DNA of 46,149 nt. Origin: Chromera velia. Lineage: Eukaryota; Sar; Chromeraceae. The stretch is from contig JAHBMJ010000607.1 in assembly GCA_018398765.1 (NCBI GenBank), positions 1 to 46,149 of the forward strand. The letters run 5' to 3'. Both the position numbers and the translations under genes were made by a program. The notes beneath the pieces are model-generated. The model was not told the DNA's origin. It worked only from the letters and a program-made list of their open reading frames with translations, and did no database searches. This document shows positions 1 through 11,703 of this stretch, one piece after another (position 1 is the stretch's first letter; each line of letters begins with the position of its first letter).

Positions 1-14
1 GGTCAGGGGGCTGC

Positions 15-108
15 GTGTGTGTGTGTGTGTGTGTGTGTGCGTGTGTGTATGTGCGTGTGTGTATGTGCGTGTGTGTGTGTGTGTGTCTGTGTGTGTGTGT
101 GTATTTTT
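15..108. repeat. (GT)n microsatellite
   Basis: An imperfect GT dinucleotide run with GTGC and GTAT interruptions, lying in the intron upstream of the first visible Hint exon. It is open in several frames on both strands only because it is low in complexity. Confidence 0.9.
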
Positions 109-182
109 TCCTCTTTCATCAGTTTCCGATTTGATATCCCTTCTCTTATTTCCTCTTTGCTGCTGTGCTCTGTTCTTTTCAG

Positions 183-1270
183 TCCCCATCGAGGTCTGTT
201 TCCCTGGGTCCTCAATAGTTGAGACACCAGAAGGGACACGACAGATGAAGGACATACAGGAAGGTCAGATGTTCTGGCGGGACTCGACTTTCTTGCTCTT
301 TCTCTCCCTCTCTTTCTCTATGTCTCTTTCTATTGCTCCCCCTTTCTTGCTCTTTCTCTCCCTCTCTTTCTCTATGTCTCTTTCTATTGCTCCCCCTTTC
401 TTGCTCTTTCTCTCCCTCTCTTTCTCTATGTCTCTTTCTATTGCTCCCCCTTTCTTGCTCTTTCTCTCCCTCTCTTTCTCTATGTCTCTTTCTATTGCTC
501 CCCCTTTCTTGCTCTTTCTCTCCCTCTCTTTCTCTATGTCTCTTTCTATTGCTCCCCCTTTCTTGCTCTTTCTCTCCCTCTCTTTCTCTATGTCTCTTTC
601 TATTGCTCCCCCTTTCTTGCTCTTTCTCTCCCTCTCTTTCTCTATGTCTCTTTCTATTGCTCCCCCTTTCTTGCTCTTTCTCTCCCTCTCTTTCTCTATG
701 TCTCTTTCTATTGCTCCCCCTTTCTTGCTCTTTCTCTCCCTCTCTTTCTCTATGTCTCTTTCTATTGCTCCCCCTTTCTTGCTCTTTCTCTCCCTCTCTT
801 TCTCTATGTCTCTTTCTATTGCTCCCCCTTTCTTGCTCTTTCTCTCCCTCTCTTTCTCTATGTCTCTTTCTATTGCTCCCCCTTTCTTGCTCTTTCTCTC
901 CCTCTCTTTCTCTATGTCTCTTTCTATTGCTCCCCCTTTCTTGCTCTTTCTCTCCCTCTCTTTCTCTATGTCTCTTTCTATTGCTCCCCCTTTCTTGCTC
1001 TTTCTCTCCCTCTCTTTCTCTATGTCTCTTTCTCTCTCTCACACACACACACTCACTCATTCCCCCCCTTCCACACACACACAGACGCACGCAGACAGAC
1101 AAAGAAATGAAGGGGCGGACGGAGGAGAGGTGTTCGGGGCAAAAGAAAGTTCGAGCGGAGACAGAAAAGGAAGGGCACACAGGAAAGTAGATCAGCGAGT
1201 CACTGAGACTCGATGAGCGCCCTCTTTTTATCTCGTGCACTCTACTTCTGACTTCGATCAGCCCTTTCTG

Positions 1271-1307
<37 letters not shown>

Positions 1308-1714
1308 TCTGTGTGTGTGCTCACAGGTGATTTGGTTGCTACCTTGAACGAACGAGGGGAGCGCGAATTTGTTTCTGTCGACTTCTGGATGCACAGGTGC
1401 GTACGTGCATGTGCGCTTCTCTGGATAGTCATGGCTTTCGTGTGAGTAACAAGAAAGCAGTCCATCCTAGTGCAGGCTCCGGTCTTCCTTCCGGAGAGTC
1501 TTTGTGGAGAGTGTTACAAAAGTATTGTCCGCACCGACTTCGACTTGTGGGTCCATGTATGCGGTCTGTTTCCTTCCTTGAGGATCCCGCGGGATGAATG
1601 TAGGCTCTCTCGCCCACTCCTGCCGTCCCTTCCCTCTTTCTTTCTTGTGCATGATTTGCCGTCTGACCTGCTGTGGCATCTGTGCCTCTGCTTCTCTTCC
1701 TCTCTTTTTCTTCC

Positions 1715-1759
<45 letters not shown>

Positions 1760-2953
1760 GCAGAGAAGAAGACTCAGCCACTGACTACCTCCAGATATTT
1801 CACTCCCACGACCTCACAAAGCCGCTCTCGATCTCCCCTCTTCACATGGTGCACGTGCGGAAACAGAACTCGGAGACCGAGAGACAGTGGGGGTTCGTTG
1901 CCAGGCCCGCAGCTCACGTGAGACAGGACGATGAAATCCTCGTGGAACATGACGGTCGGTCAGCCAGGAGAATTCATTTACCTCGTTTTTGTTTTTTCCG
2001 TCCTTTTCAATCACAACACACTGTCACTAGTAGTGTTGTACACTGTCAAGTTGCTCTGTCGGTAGCTTCTCCGGGCATAAACACCCAACGTACCCGATTG
2101 AAGCAGGACAGCCTCGAGCATAAATAGACGGGAGGGTGGATGAAACGGAAGGGAACCAGTGTTTTTACATTGAGGGGAAGTGGAGAGTTCAATTGAAGCA
2201 GAAGGTTTAAGTAAGTGGGACCATAGAGAGTTCCTGCATATGTCGGTTGCCGTTTTCTTGAGATCTCTTGTAGGTCTATTTTTTCTGGGATAGGGCATCA
2301 TGCAGATCGATGCACACCCCCAAAGTGAACGCATCTCTGACTCTGTTTCACACTGCGTTCCTTGCTCCCTCACGCGCACACACGCAGGGATTTCGTCCCC
2401 CGCCCGTGTGACGAGAATCTCAATTGTGCCTCGGGGAACCTCCCCTTCCTCAGGGAAGCCCGACGAGTGCCCTTCTTCTTCTCAGGGGAACCGGAGGGTT
2501 TTCGGCGTCTCTTCAGAAGGCTCCACTGAACAGTGCGATGCGATCTTGGTGGGATCTTATGCTCCTGTGACGTCCAGTGGCACACTAATTGTGGACGGTG
2601 TGAAGGTCTCCGCTTACCCTGCCCCTGCCGCCTGGCCGTCTCGTCACTGGACGTTCCCTGAGTGGCTCGCCCATCTTGCGATGGCTCCTGTCCGTTGGTG
2701 GAAGAGGGGGTCAGGGCCTGATGGGCAAATGGTCCTTCCTCCAACAGGAGTCACTGGTGGCAAATCTGCAAACAACAGTGGGAGCACTAAATCATTTGCT
2801 GATTTGGTTCTCAGTGGTTTGACAGTGATGGGGTACAAACCGTTGCAGGAGGGGGGAAAGGTGAATCGATTCATTCACCCATGGGTCGAGTCACTTCGTC
2901 ACGTGTTGCTCTTTGCTGCGTCCTCTTTCTTAGGCCCTGCGCAGATTCATTAA
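183..2953 (+). CDS. Hedgehog-type Hint (Hog) domain protein, 3' part
   Basis: Four exons splice in frame: 183-263, 1327-1396, 1764-1954 and 2388-2953 (TAA), giving about 302 residues. The 5' end lies outside the window. The Hint module starts with Cys-Phe-Pro-Gly at 197, the nucleophile motif of Hedgehog autoprocessing domains, followed by a V-E-T-P-E-G-T strand and I-Q-E-G-D-L-V across the first junction. Exon 3 carries S-P-L-H-M-V-H-V, the equivalent of the TxxH block with Ser for Thr. Exon 4 carries GSYAPVTSSGTLIVDGV and LAHLAMAPVRWW, which match the Hedgehog GxYAPLTxxGTLxVDGV and LAHLAxAP blocks. In the family this domain cleaves itself through a Cys thioester; metazoan Hedgehog attaches cholesterol. 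The residue before the Cys is Val, not Gly. No Hedgehog signalling domain is visible, so the N-terminal partner is unknown. A downstream splice near 2889 into 2935-3070 is possible. Confidence 0.85.
291..1036. repeat. 54-bp minisatellite inside a Hint-gene intron
   Basis: About 13.8 nearly identical 54-bp pyrimidine-rich units (TTTCTTGCTCTTTCTCTCCC plus a T/C-rich remainder) lie between donor 264 and acceptor 1326. As 54 is divisible by 3 the array stays open in frames on both strands and imitates proteins of 18-residue repeats; these are not genes. Confidence 0.95.
1275..1318. repeat. (GT)n microsatellite before the exon 2 acceptor
   Basis: A GT run ends eight bases before the acceptor AG at 1325-1326 of Hint intron 1. 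Confidence 0.85.
1715..1763. repeat. (CTGT)n tract running into a 3' splice site
   Basis: About ten CTGT repeats serve as the pyrimidine-rich tract and end in CTCTGCAG, the acceptor of the third visible Hint exon. Confidence 0.85.
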
Positions 2954-3316
2954 AGAGAAAGCGAAAAAGAAAAAAAGAGAAGAAGGGAAAGAGAGACAGG
3001 GGGGGAGGGAGAGAGAGAGAGAGAGCAGTAGAGAGCAGTCCCACTGGCAGAGACCTTTCAACATCACGTAAGCTTCCATCCATCCCTTGCTGAGTGGATC
3101 GATGCTCTCCCTCACTTCGATCGCTTGAAATGCTCTTTCTCCTCTTGTAGATCAAAGCATTGATTCGTCTTCATCACAAATTCGAGCGCTTTCGATCCGT
3201 CTTTCTTCGGTCATCAATTTTTTCTCGAGAAGGAGCAACAACACAGAGGAGTTGTAGAAAGAAAAAGAGATCCCCACAACAGAGCAAGAAAGACTTTAAG
3301 CAAAAACGGAAAGAAA

Positions 3317-4316
3317 TGTAAAAGAAAAGAAACCGCTCAGAGTGATAAAATGAGACGAAATGGAACACACAAACTCAAGACAATCTCACTCTGAACTGGC
3401 TCACTCGCTAAACTGATTCGAGTCATTCTAGAAGACCGTGTGAAATCAAATGAAAACGTCCCAAACAAAGCAAATGATCCAACAGCATACGGAATGTCAA
3501 TGCCCGACTTGTTCACAGTTTTCACCACCAAGTCAAACACCGTTAAACCACGGGCCTTCTGCTTATGCAACACCATTCTGCTACTAGTTCTGCTAATTGC
3601 TCTTTCACGGCAAATTACAATTTTCATTAATTAATGCCCCTCCTAGTTTGCCTCTAAATCAGTTTAATTTCGTAGCCAGTTTAATAAAAGAAGTTGAGAA
3701 ATATAACATCATGATTCATTGTATAACTTCCGGTATGTTTTTGAAAGCCCGGGCCTGAATCTTTGAGTCAAAAAATAGCTGCCAAACATACATACAGTGT
3801 TTTATACAATGTAAAAGTGTAAAAGAAAAGAAACCGCTCAGAGTGATAAAATGAGACGAAATGGAACACACAAACTCAAGACAATCTCACTCTGAACTGG
3901 CTCACTCGCTAAACTGATTCGAGTCATTCTAGAAGACCGTGTGAAATCAAATGAAAACGTCCCAAACAAAGCAAATGATCCAACAGCATACGGAATGTCA
4001 ATGCCCGACTTGTTCACAGTTTTCACCACCAAGTCAAACACCGTTAAACCACGGGCCTTCTGCTTATGCAACACCATTCTGCTACTAGTTCTGCTAATTG
4101 CTCTTTCACGGCAAATTACAATTTTCATTAATTAATGCCCCTCCTAGTTTGCCTCTAAATCAGTTTAATTTCGTAGCCAGTTTAATAAAAGAAGTTGAGA
4201 AATATAACATCATGATTCATTGTATAACTTCCGGTATGTTTTTGAAAGCCCGGGCCTGAATCTTTGAGTCAAAAAATAGCTGCCAAACATACATACAGTG
4301 TTTTATACAATGTAAA
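3317..4316. repeat. 501-bp tandem repeat, two units
   Basis: Unit 1 is 3317-3817 and unit 2 starts at 3818. The pair recurs at 4970-5959 (second unit cut by the gap), and one unit lies at 6343-6841. The unit is more AT-rich than the flanking genes. It has a 96-codon open frame on the minus strand (3337-3627 in unit 1) and a 64-codon one on the plus strand; neither resembles a known family. No terminal inverted repeat or target duplication was seen. Confidence 0.85.
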
Positions 4317-4317
4317 N

Positions 4318-4606
4318 GCTCGCCCATCTTGCGATGGCTCCTGTCCGTTGGTGGAAGAGGGGGTCAGGGCCTGATGGGCAAATGGTCCTTCCTCCAACAG
4401 GAGTCACTGGTGGCAAATCTGCAAACAACAGTGGGAGCACTAAATCATTTGCTGATTTGGTTCTCAGTGGTTTGACAGTGATGGGGTACAAACCGTTGCA
4501 GGAGGGGGGAAAGGTGAATCGATTCATTCACCCATGGGTCGAGTCACTTCGTCACGTGTTGCTCTTTGCTGCGTCCTCTTTCTTAGGCCCTGCGCAGATT
4601 CATTAA
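4318..4606 (+). pseudogene. Duplicate of the last Hint exon, 5'-truncated
   Basis: This exactly repeats 2665-2953, including the LAHLAMAPVRWW segment and the TAA stop. It lacks the upstream exons and starts at an assembly gap, so it is a truncated copy or an assembly duplicate. Confidence 0.7.
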
Positions 4607-6841
4607 AGAGAAAGCGAAAAAGAAAAAAAGAGAAGAAGGGAAAGAGAGACAGGGGGGGAGGGAGAGAGAGAGAGAGAGCAGTAGAGAGCAGTCCCACTGG
4701 CAGAGACCTTTCAACATCACGTAAGCTTCCATCCATCCCTTGCTGAGTGGATCGATGCTCTCCCTCACTTCGATCGCTTGAAATGCTCTTTCTCCTCTTG
4801 TAGATCAAAGCATTGATTCGTCTTCATCACAAATTCGAGCGCTTTCGATCCGTCTTTCTTCGGTCATCAATTTTTTCTCGAGAAGGAGCAACAACACAGA
4901 GGAGTTGTAGAAAGAAAAAGAGATCCCCACAACAGAGCAAGAAAGACTTTAAGCAAAAACGGAAAGAAATGTAAAAGAAAAGAAACCGCTCAGAGTGATA
5001 AAATGAGACGAAATGGAACACACAAACTCAAGACAATCTCACTCTGAACTGGCTCACTCGCTAAACTGATTCGAGTCATTCTAGAAGACCGTGTGAAATC
5101 AAATGAAAACGTCCCAAACAAAGCAAATGATCCAACAGCATACGGAATGTCAATGCCCGACTTGTTCACAGTTTTCACCACCAAGTCAAACACCGTTAAA
5201 CCACGGGCCTTCTGCTTATGCAACACCATTCTGCTACTAGTTCTGCTAATTGCTCTTTCACGGCAAATTACAATTTTCATTAATTAATGCCCCTCCTAGT
5301 TTGCCTCTAAATCAGTTTAATTTCGTAGCCAGTTTAATAAAAGAAGTTGAGAAATATAACATCATGATTCATTGTATAACTTCCGGTATGTTTTTGAAAG
5401 CCCGGGCCTGAATCTTTGAGTCAAAAAATAGCTGCCAAACATACATACAGTGTTTTATACAATGTAAAAGTGTAAAAGAAAAGAAACCGCTCAGAGTGAT
5501 AAAATGAGACGAAATGGAACACACAAACTCAAGACAATCTCACTCTGAACTGGCTCACTCGCTAAACTGATTCGAGTCATTCTAGAAGACCGTGTGAAAT
5601 CAAATGAAAACGTCCCAAACAAAGCAAATGATCCAACAGCATACGGAATGTCAATGCCCGACTTGTTCACAGTTTTCACCACCAAGTCAAACACCGTTAA
5701 ACCACGGGCCTTCTGCTTATGCAACACCATTCTGCTACTAGTTCTGCTAATTGCTCTTTCACGGCAAATTACAATTTTCATTAATTAATGCCCCTCCTAG
5801 TTTGCCTCTAAATCAGTTTAATTTCGTAGCCAGTTTAATAAAAGAAGTTGAGAAATATAACATCATGATTCATTGTATAACTTCCGGTATGTTTTTGAAA
5901 GCCCGGGCCTGAATCTTTGAGTCAAAAAATAGCTGCCAAACATACATACAGTGTTTTATNCCCTGCGCAGATTCATTAAAGAGAAAGCGAAAAAGAAAAA
6001 AAGAGAAGAAGGGAAAGAGAGACAGGGGGGGAGGGAGAGAGAGAGAGAGAGCAGTAGAGAGCAGTCCCACTGGCAGAGACCTTTCAACATCACGTAAGCT
6101 TCCATCCATCCCTTGCTGAGTGGATCGATGCTCTCCCTCACTTCGATCGCTTGAAATGCTCTTTCTCCTCTTGTAGATCAAAGCATTGATTCGTCTTCAT
6201 CACAAATTCGAGCGCTTTCGATCCGTCTTTCTTCGGTCATCAATTTTTTCTCGAGAAGGAGCAACAACACAGAGGAGTTGTAGAAAGAAAAAGAGATCCC
6301 CACAACAGAGCAAGAAAGACTTTAAGCAAAAACGGAAAGAAATGTAAAAGAAAAGAAACCGCTCAGAGTGATAAAATGAGACGAAATGGAACACACAAAC
6401 TCAAGACAATCTCACTCTGAACTGGCTCACTCGCTAAACTGATTCGAGTCATTCTAGAAGACCGTGTGAAATCAAATGAAAACGTCCCAAACAAAGCAAA
6501 TGATCCAACAGCATACGGAATGTCAATGCCCGACTTGTTCACAGTTTTCACCACCAAGTCAAACACCGTTAAACCACGGGCCTTCTGCTTATGCAACACC
6601 ATTCTGCTACTAGTTCTGCTAATTGCTCTTTCACGGCAAATTACAATTTTCATTAATTAATGCCCCTCCTAGTTTGCCTCTAAATCAGTTTAATTTCGTA
6701 GCCAGTTTAATAAAAGAAGTTGAGAAATATAACATCATGATTCATTGTATAACTTCCGGTATGTTTTTGAAAGCCCGGGCCTGAATCTTTGAGTCAAAAA
6801 ATAGCTGCCAAACATACATACAGTGTTTTATACAATGTAAA

Positions 6842-7899
6842 GAACCGAACTGCCTTGTGCGTTGCCGCCGAACGCTAGACGCCTATTCATAGGCCGATGG
6901 CGATGGCGTATGATGATGATGATGATCATGTATAGCATAGTAACTCTATCAGCAGCTTCTATGTTAGCTTTATTTACTAATCAAACTAGTTTTAGAAACC
7001 TGTGTTAAAATATTTCTTTCTTAAATTTAATGTTGGGCCTAGGTAAAGTTTTCAAGGTTTAAACTGATTATATCATGCATTGAATTATACCAAATATACA
7101 CATAAAGGCTTTAAGAGATTTGAAAGAAATCTTAACCGCTTTGGTTCAAGTTCAACTTAGAGAACCTCAATCCAACCGTTTCTGGGACAGACTCGGAGTT
7201 TGCATTGTATGCAGCACAGCTAGGAAAAAATTCAAGAAATTTAGCACTAACACATCTAAAGTCGAGTCTCTGGCCGGCCGATCTAACTCAAAAGAGGGGC
7301 AGTCCAACTCGGCTACTGTGTCGGTCACAGTCAGTCCAAAGTTCGTCCGTCACTTTTTTGCTTCTTTCGGTCTTGCTGTACATCGTGGTTCAGAGTTGAT
7401 TCGGAAAAAGAAGCTTGCAAGAATCGGCTCTCAGTATCCTCCCTGGGTACCCTTCTCTCGCCTGTCTTTAGTTTTCCTGATCCATCGGTATGTTCCGAGA
7501 TGGATGAATGGATGGATGGATGGATGGATGGATGGAGAAGAATGTATGGAGGATGCGGCTTGGCATCTATGATGCTTTGTTGAAACCAGGCTTTACCCTT
7601 GTGCATCCTCTTCTTTTATGGGCTGCTGATTTGAAAGCTGGTTTCTCCTATCCGGCAGTCTTTGCTTCCCTTCGTTGTCTCATTCTACGGAAAGACAAAA
7701 GGTCTGAATGACTCAAAAGAGTTTGATGCGTCTTTTTTGTTGGTTGCATCCGAAAAATATCAGAAATGACGCTTTAAAAGAAGATGCTTGAAAGCAAATT
7801 CCGAACAATCGTGGCAATCTCAGATGCCCCCTTTTCGCCTCTGCCCCCCTCCACCTCTCTCTCTGCCTCTCATTTTTCCCGGGCCTCATACAGTCAGGT
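6842..7899. other. No supported gene; AT-rich start, (GATG)n tract
   Basis: The first 280 bases are AT-rich with a short GATG run. A 150-codon open frame at 7120-7572 runs through a (GGAT)n microsatellite at 7499-7536, with no recognisable domain or splice support. I do not call a gene. Confidence 0.6.
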
Positions 7900-8930
7900 C
7901 TAGATCATCTCTTCATTATCTTGCACCGACCACACATCTCCCTTGACTCTTCCCAAAAGCCCTCCGACAGTCGAGACGCCCGGAGAAGACCGAACGTCTT
8001 TATAGTTTCTCCCAGGATTCCCCCCACTGTCACCGCTGAGCCCAGGGTCACTTTCCGCAGCCCTCTCTTCCATTTTCTTAATTTCCATCAAACGAGCCGC
8101 ACTTTCTGACTCCCTAGATTCGACTTTCTTGGAAACATCTCTCGTTTTCCATCTAGAGTCTCCAGCTCGATCCGGCATCGATCCCGCCGGATCTTCCACT
8201 CTGACTGATACGCCTCTGCGCCCCTCGCGCGGTCCCTGATGTGATCGCGCATCGTCTTCACAGAAAGGAACCACTCCCTCTTCGCACACTCCAACCTCTT
8301 CTGCTTTTTCCGATTGTATGCTTCCTCTATTTCCCGAAATGCCGATCGCGTTACTACTTGCTCTTTTACCTGTCAGACCACTGAACATCTGTGTGGCGCG
8401 CCCAAGAGACGACAGGCGCCTCCTGTCCGGTCTCGTCCTCACGTCATTCATAAGACCCTTAAAGCTGAAGGCACGGGCCCTGCTCCTCCTGACTCCCGTG
8501 TCGGTGTCGAACAAGGTTGCAGACCGACAGCAGCAGTAGCGACAACAAGAGGCAAGACAGCTCTGCAGAAGGACATTCAAAGCCAGCCAGACATGCAGAC
8601 AGACAGACATGCAGACAGACAGACAGACAGACAGACAGACACAAGCACGCAGACGGAATTAAGCAGATGGGTACACAAGTCGACTAAAACCTGCATGATA
8701 TTGACGGTTTCAGACAGATCCAGAGGTGGAAAACAGGGAAGGATTGATGAAAGGAAGGAGAGGCATCGTCGACGCTGTCCGGTCGCAAGGGCAGACAAGT
8801 GGGCAGACAGGCAGATATAGGCAGAATAACAAACAGACACGCAGACAGGTGTGGATGCAGATGCAGACGGACTGGACAACCAAAGATACACACACACGTG
8901 CACATTAAGTCACTCACTCTCTCACTTACA

Positions 8931-8997
<67 letters not shown>

Positions 8998-9894
8998 AGA
9001 GAAAGAGACATTCATTCCGAAGACCGACCATGAAGAGCCTCCTTGCCCGATCCGAGAGATCGTCCTTGTCGATCACGTTCCCAAACTCCACAGCCCTCAG
9101 AAGCATCGTCACCTGCATGCACTCAGTCAGTCAGTGAGGCAATCAATCGAGCAGGCAAGAAGCACTGAAGAAAAATACGAAGGCGACTAGACAATTGCAA
9201 GAATCGAATGCTCTGACTTACTCTCTGAAACATTTGCCGACTGGCTAAGTTGCTGACTCACAGACGGACCAACTGTATGTCTCTTTCTTTTGCTTCCTTC
9301 CTTTTACCCACTGGCAGAGAGACAAACAGACAGACAGACAGACAGACAGCCTGATTGTCCAACAAAAGAATAAATCGACCCACTCACTCACTCACTGACG
9401 CACGCTTCCAGAGGCTCCAGAGGCCACTGCCAGGATAGTGTCGAACAGAGGCGACGACCGCCAAGGAAAGGCGACAAGCTGCAGGGCCAGGACCATCGGC
9501 TCTGCATGCATCGATCAATTAATTAATCTATTTATGCATCCTTTTTTTTCTTCTTGGACTGAGCAGTCATGAGAGTATCAGATTTTGATGAATGGGCAGT
9601 GAGTCCGACAGAGAGGATTCCGCGCATGGAATTGCGGTCTCTCCCTCACGGTATTAAGGAGGGTTTGTTTGCTGAATGTACTTTTTATTTGGCTCGCTCC
9701 TTTTTACTGTCAGTCACACACGCAAGGCGCTGTCACAGCAGCGCAAGACCGAATCTAGCCCGCTTTTTAAATCATATTGTGAACCGCAATGACCCCTTGG
9801 ACTGCATCTTTCCTCCATCTCTCCCTTCAACGACTCACTCTCAGATAAACGTTCGGTACCATGCACACAGACACAAACACACACAAAGACACAT

Positions 9895-9979
<85 letters not shown>

Positions 9980-10180
9980 ATACACACAAAGACACATGCA
10001 CAAGCACACAGACAGGCTCACATGCCACTCTTCGACGCAAGCAAATACAAAGTTGCACACACAGGCGTGTTCACGCACACGCACCCGGATAGAGATGTAT
10101 GCGCAGACAACACAAAGCAATACACGCAAATACACGGGGACACACAAGCACACACATACACACACATACACACACATACA

Positions 10181-10212
<32 letters not shown>

Positions 10213-11527
10213 TATGTATGTGTATATACAAATACATACATGCATATTTTCAACCAACAGCACCCCGCAGCTCACCAGACATCGTCAGGGGCCACTCTAT
10301 GTGTCTTCTCTGGCACTTGGTCAGCTTGTCATTCTCCAGGAAGATCAGCAGGGGGATGGTTCGGAAGAGGAACGTCACCCCGAAGATGATTGCCCCCATC
10401 TGCTGACGGTACTCGTCTTGGTATCTGCCCAACAACAAAAGAGCGCCTAGAGCGAGTGTGGTTTGCATGGAGACAGGTAGGTGCACGTAAAAAAATGCTT
10501 TGAAAAAAGAAAGAAGAGAGTCTAATAATTCAGAATGCAGTTGAGGATTCGTGAGGTATTCGTGCACAGGAGTTTGCTGCCCATCAATCATGATGATAAG
10601 CAACCAAGCCTTTCAACCATAACTTAATAATTTGCATGAGCAGAGATGCAGACACACTTGTGATCATCTCATGAAAACCTCACCCTGAAGCGGAAATGCG
10701 AAAAACAAGGCTCCAGCAGAATGAAGTAACGATCGAGTGAACGCCTTGATGGCAGGGAAGCCACAACCAAATGAACCAGCAGATAGGTGGGAGAAAGAAA
10801 AAAAGGGTCCAAGGCTGTCAACAAAAAACTGAAAAATAAGGAGAAGACAGATAAACGATTCTGCAGCCCCGGTCCCACAAAGGAAAAAAAAAGTCCAGAG
10901 ACCCACCGATTTTCAGCAAAGAAGTGAACATGATACGGGCGAAAGTCCGAGCAAGAAAAGCTAGGAGGTCTATGTATGCATGCGACGTAGCCAGCGATCG
11001 CTCCCATGGACTGTTCTGGGCCCACAAAACAATGGGGTTCACTTCGGGAAGGAAGAGCGGCACCATGAACGCAATGCAATGCACACGACCATCTGTCCAG
11101 ATCGCAAGATTTCTCTTTGCCACCACATGTAAAATGGGGTGGTTGGTGCTGCAAAGCCCATCAGGAAGCCGACGGGACCCGATAGAGCCAGAAGCCACGC
11201 TATGATGAGAACAGTCGCAAAGATGCTGCTGGGATATGTCGAAATATTGTCGACAATCCATTGCACTTGGTCCAGAAAACCGATCACCACCAAAGCGTTA
11301 ACGCCCAACAGAAATAGGAGTGGGACATATCGAACAAAAGAAATCCTCCTGGTCAAAGTCACGTGCCGCCATATGAATTGCTTTTCGAATGGCTCATAGT
11401 CACTGGGATGTCCCCTTGCTGGGCTGTAGGCTGAAATCGGGAGCAGGCGCTCCCAAAAATCTGATTTGTGCAGCCTGTCTCCTCTTTCAGTTGATTGTCC
11501 CGCTGCATGCCGCTTTGCTCCATCCAT
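7900..11527 (-). CDS. Predicted polytopic membrane protein, seven exons
   Basis: Exons that keep frame throughout are 11090-11527 (ATG at 11527), 10907-11015, 10684-10860, 10276-10446, 9404-9501, 9029-9112 and 7900-8562 (stop), giving 579 residues. I see at least four hydrophobic segments: VPLLFLLGVNALVVIGFLD and IFATVLIIAWLLALSGPVGF in exon 1, FICLLLIFQFFVDSLGPFF in exon 3 and GAIIFGVTFLFRTIPLLIFL in exon 4. Exon 6 encodes a charged piece (DKDDLSDRARRLF). The last exon is a polar tail of about 220 residues rich in R, S, E and G, probably cytosolic. I do not recognise the family. Exons 2-4 are the least certain because other acceptors also give open hydrophobic frames. It is divergent from the zinc-module gene starting at 12225. 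Confidence 0.6.
8585..8643. repeat. (CAGA)n microsatellite in an intron
   Basis: CAGA/ACAG repeats lie in the last intron of the minus-strand membrane gene. On the coding strand this is (TCTG)n just upstream of the acceptor at 8563-8565. Confidence 0.85.
8931..8994. repeat. (CA)n followed by (GA)n
   Basis: Adjacent CA and GA runs lie in the intron between the exons at 9029-9112 and 7900-8562. The same CA-then-GA pairing recurs at 42370-42424. Confidence 0.9.
9885..10215. repeat. Long (CA)n-rich tract in an intron
   Basis: Several CA arrays (9887-9975 and 10137-10212) with CACATA variants fill the intron between exons 9404-9501 and 10276-10446 of the membrane gene. Long low-complexity open frames here are artefacts. 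Confidence 0.9.
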
Positions 11528-11668
11528 CCTTCTTGACAGTTCTTCCCGGTTTCAACATGGACCTGCACTGAGGCTCGCAGACAGCCTGACATGATGTATG
11601 GCGTTGACTCGCACTATATCTGCAGAAGGAAGTGAAGTGCATGTCGTCACTGCGCATGCATGCATTCC

Positions 11669-11703
<35 letters not shown>

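Larger units (their letters stand above)
2665..6841. repeat. Threefold repeated block with two single-N gaps
   Basis: Bases 4318-5959 repeat 2665-4306 (offset 1653), and 5961-6841 repeat 2935-3815 (offset 3026), with no difference noticed by eye. The joins are single N characters at 4317 and 5960. The repeated part includes the end of the last Hint exon (copy at 4318-4606), a purine-rich stretch and the 501-bp unit. Perfect identity and bare one-N joins suggest contigs sharing the same ends were placed side by side rather than a true triplication, though recent segmental duplication cannot be excluded. Confidence 0.9.

Noticed and set aside
17-1216. A 399-codon plus-strand frame made of 18-residue repeats
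   Set aside because: It runs through a GT microsatellite and an intronic minisatellite. Hint exons flank it with good splice sites, and both strands are open for the same trivial reason.
212-1465. A 417-codon minus-strand frame rich in R, E and K
   Set aside because: It is the antisense of the same 54-bp array. Unit length divisible by three keeps it open, and there is no start context or domain.
7120-7572. A 150-codon plus-strand frame
   Set aside because: It has no recognisable domain, its end is encoded by a (GGAT)n microsatellite, and no splice or context support exists.
9569-10450. A 293-codon frame with a T/H-rich middle
   Set aside because: It is mostly a (CA)n tract antisense to an intron and exon of the minus-strand membrane gene.
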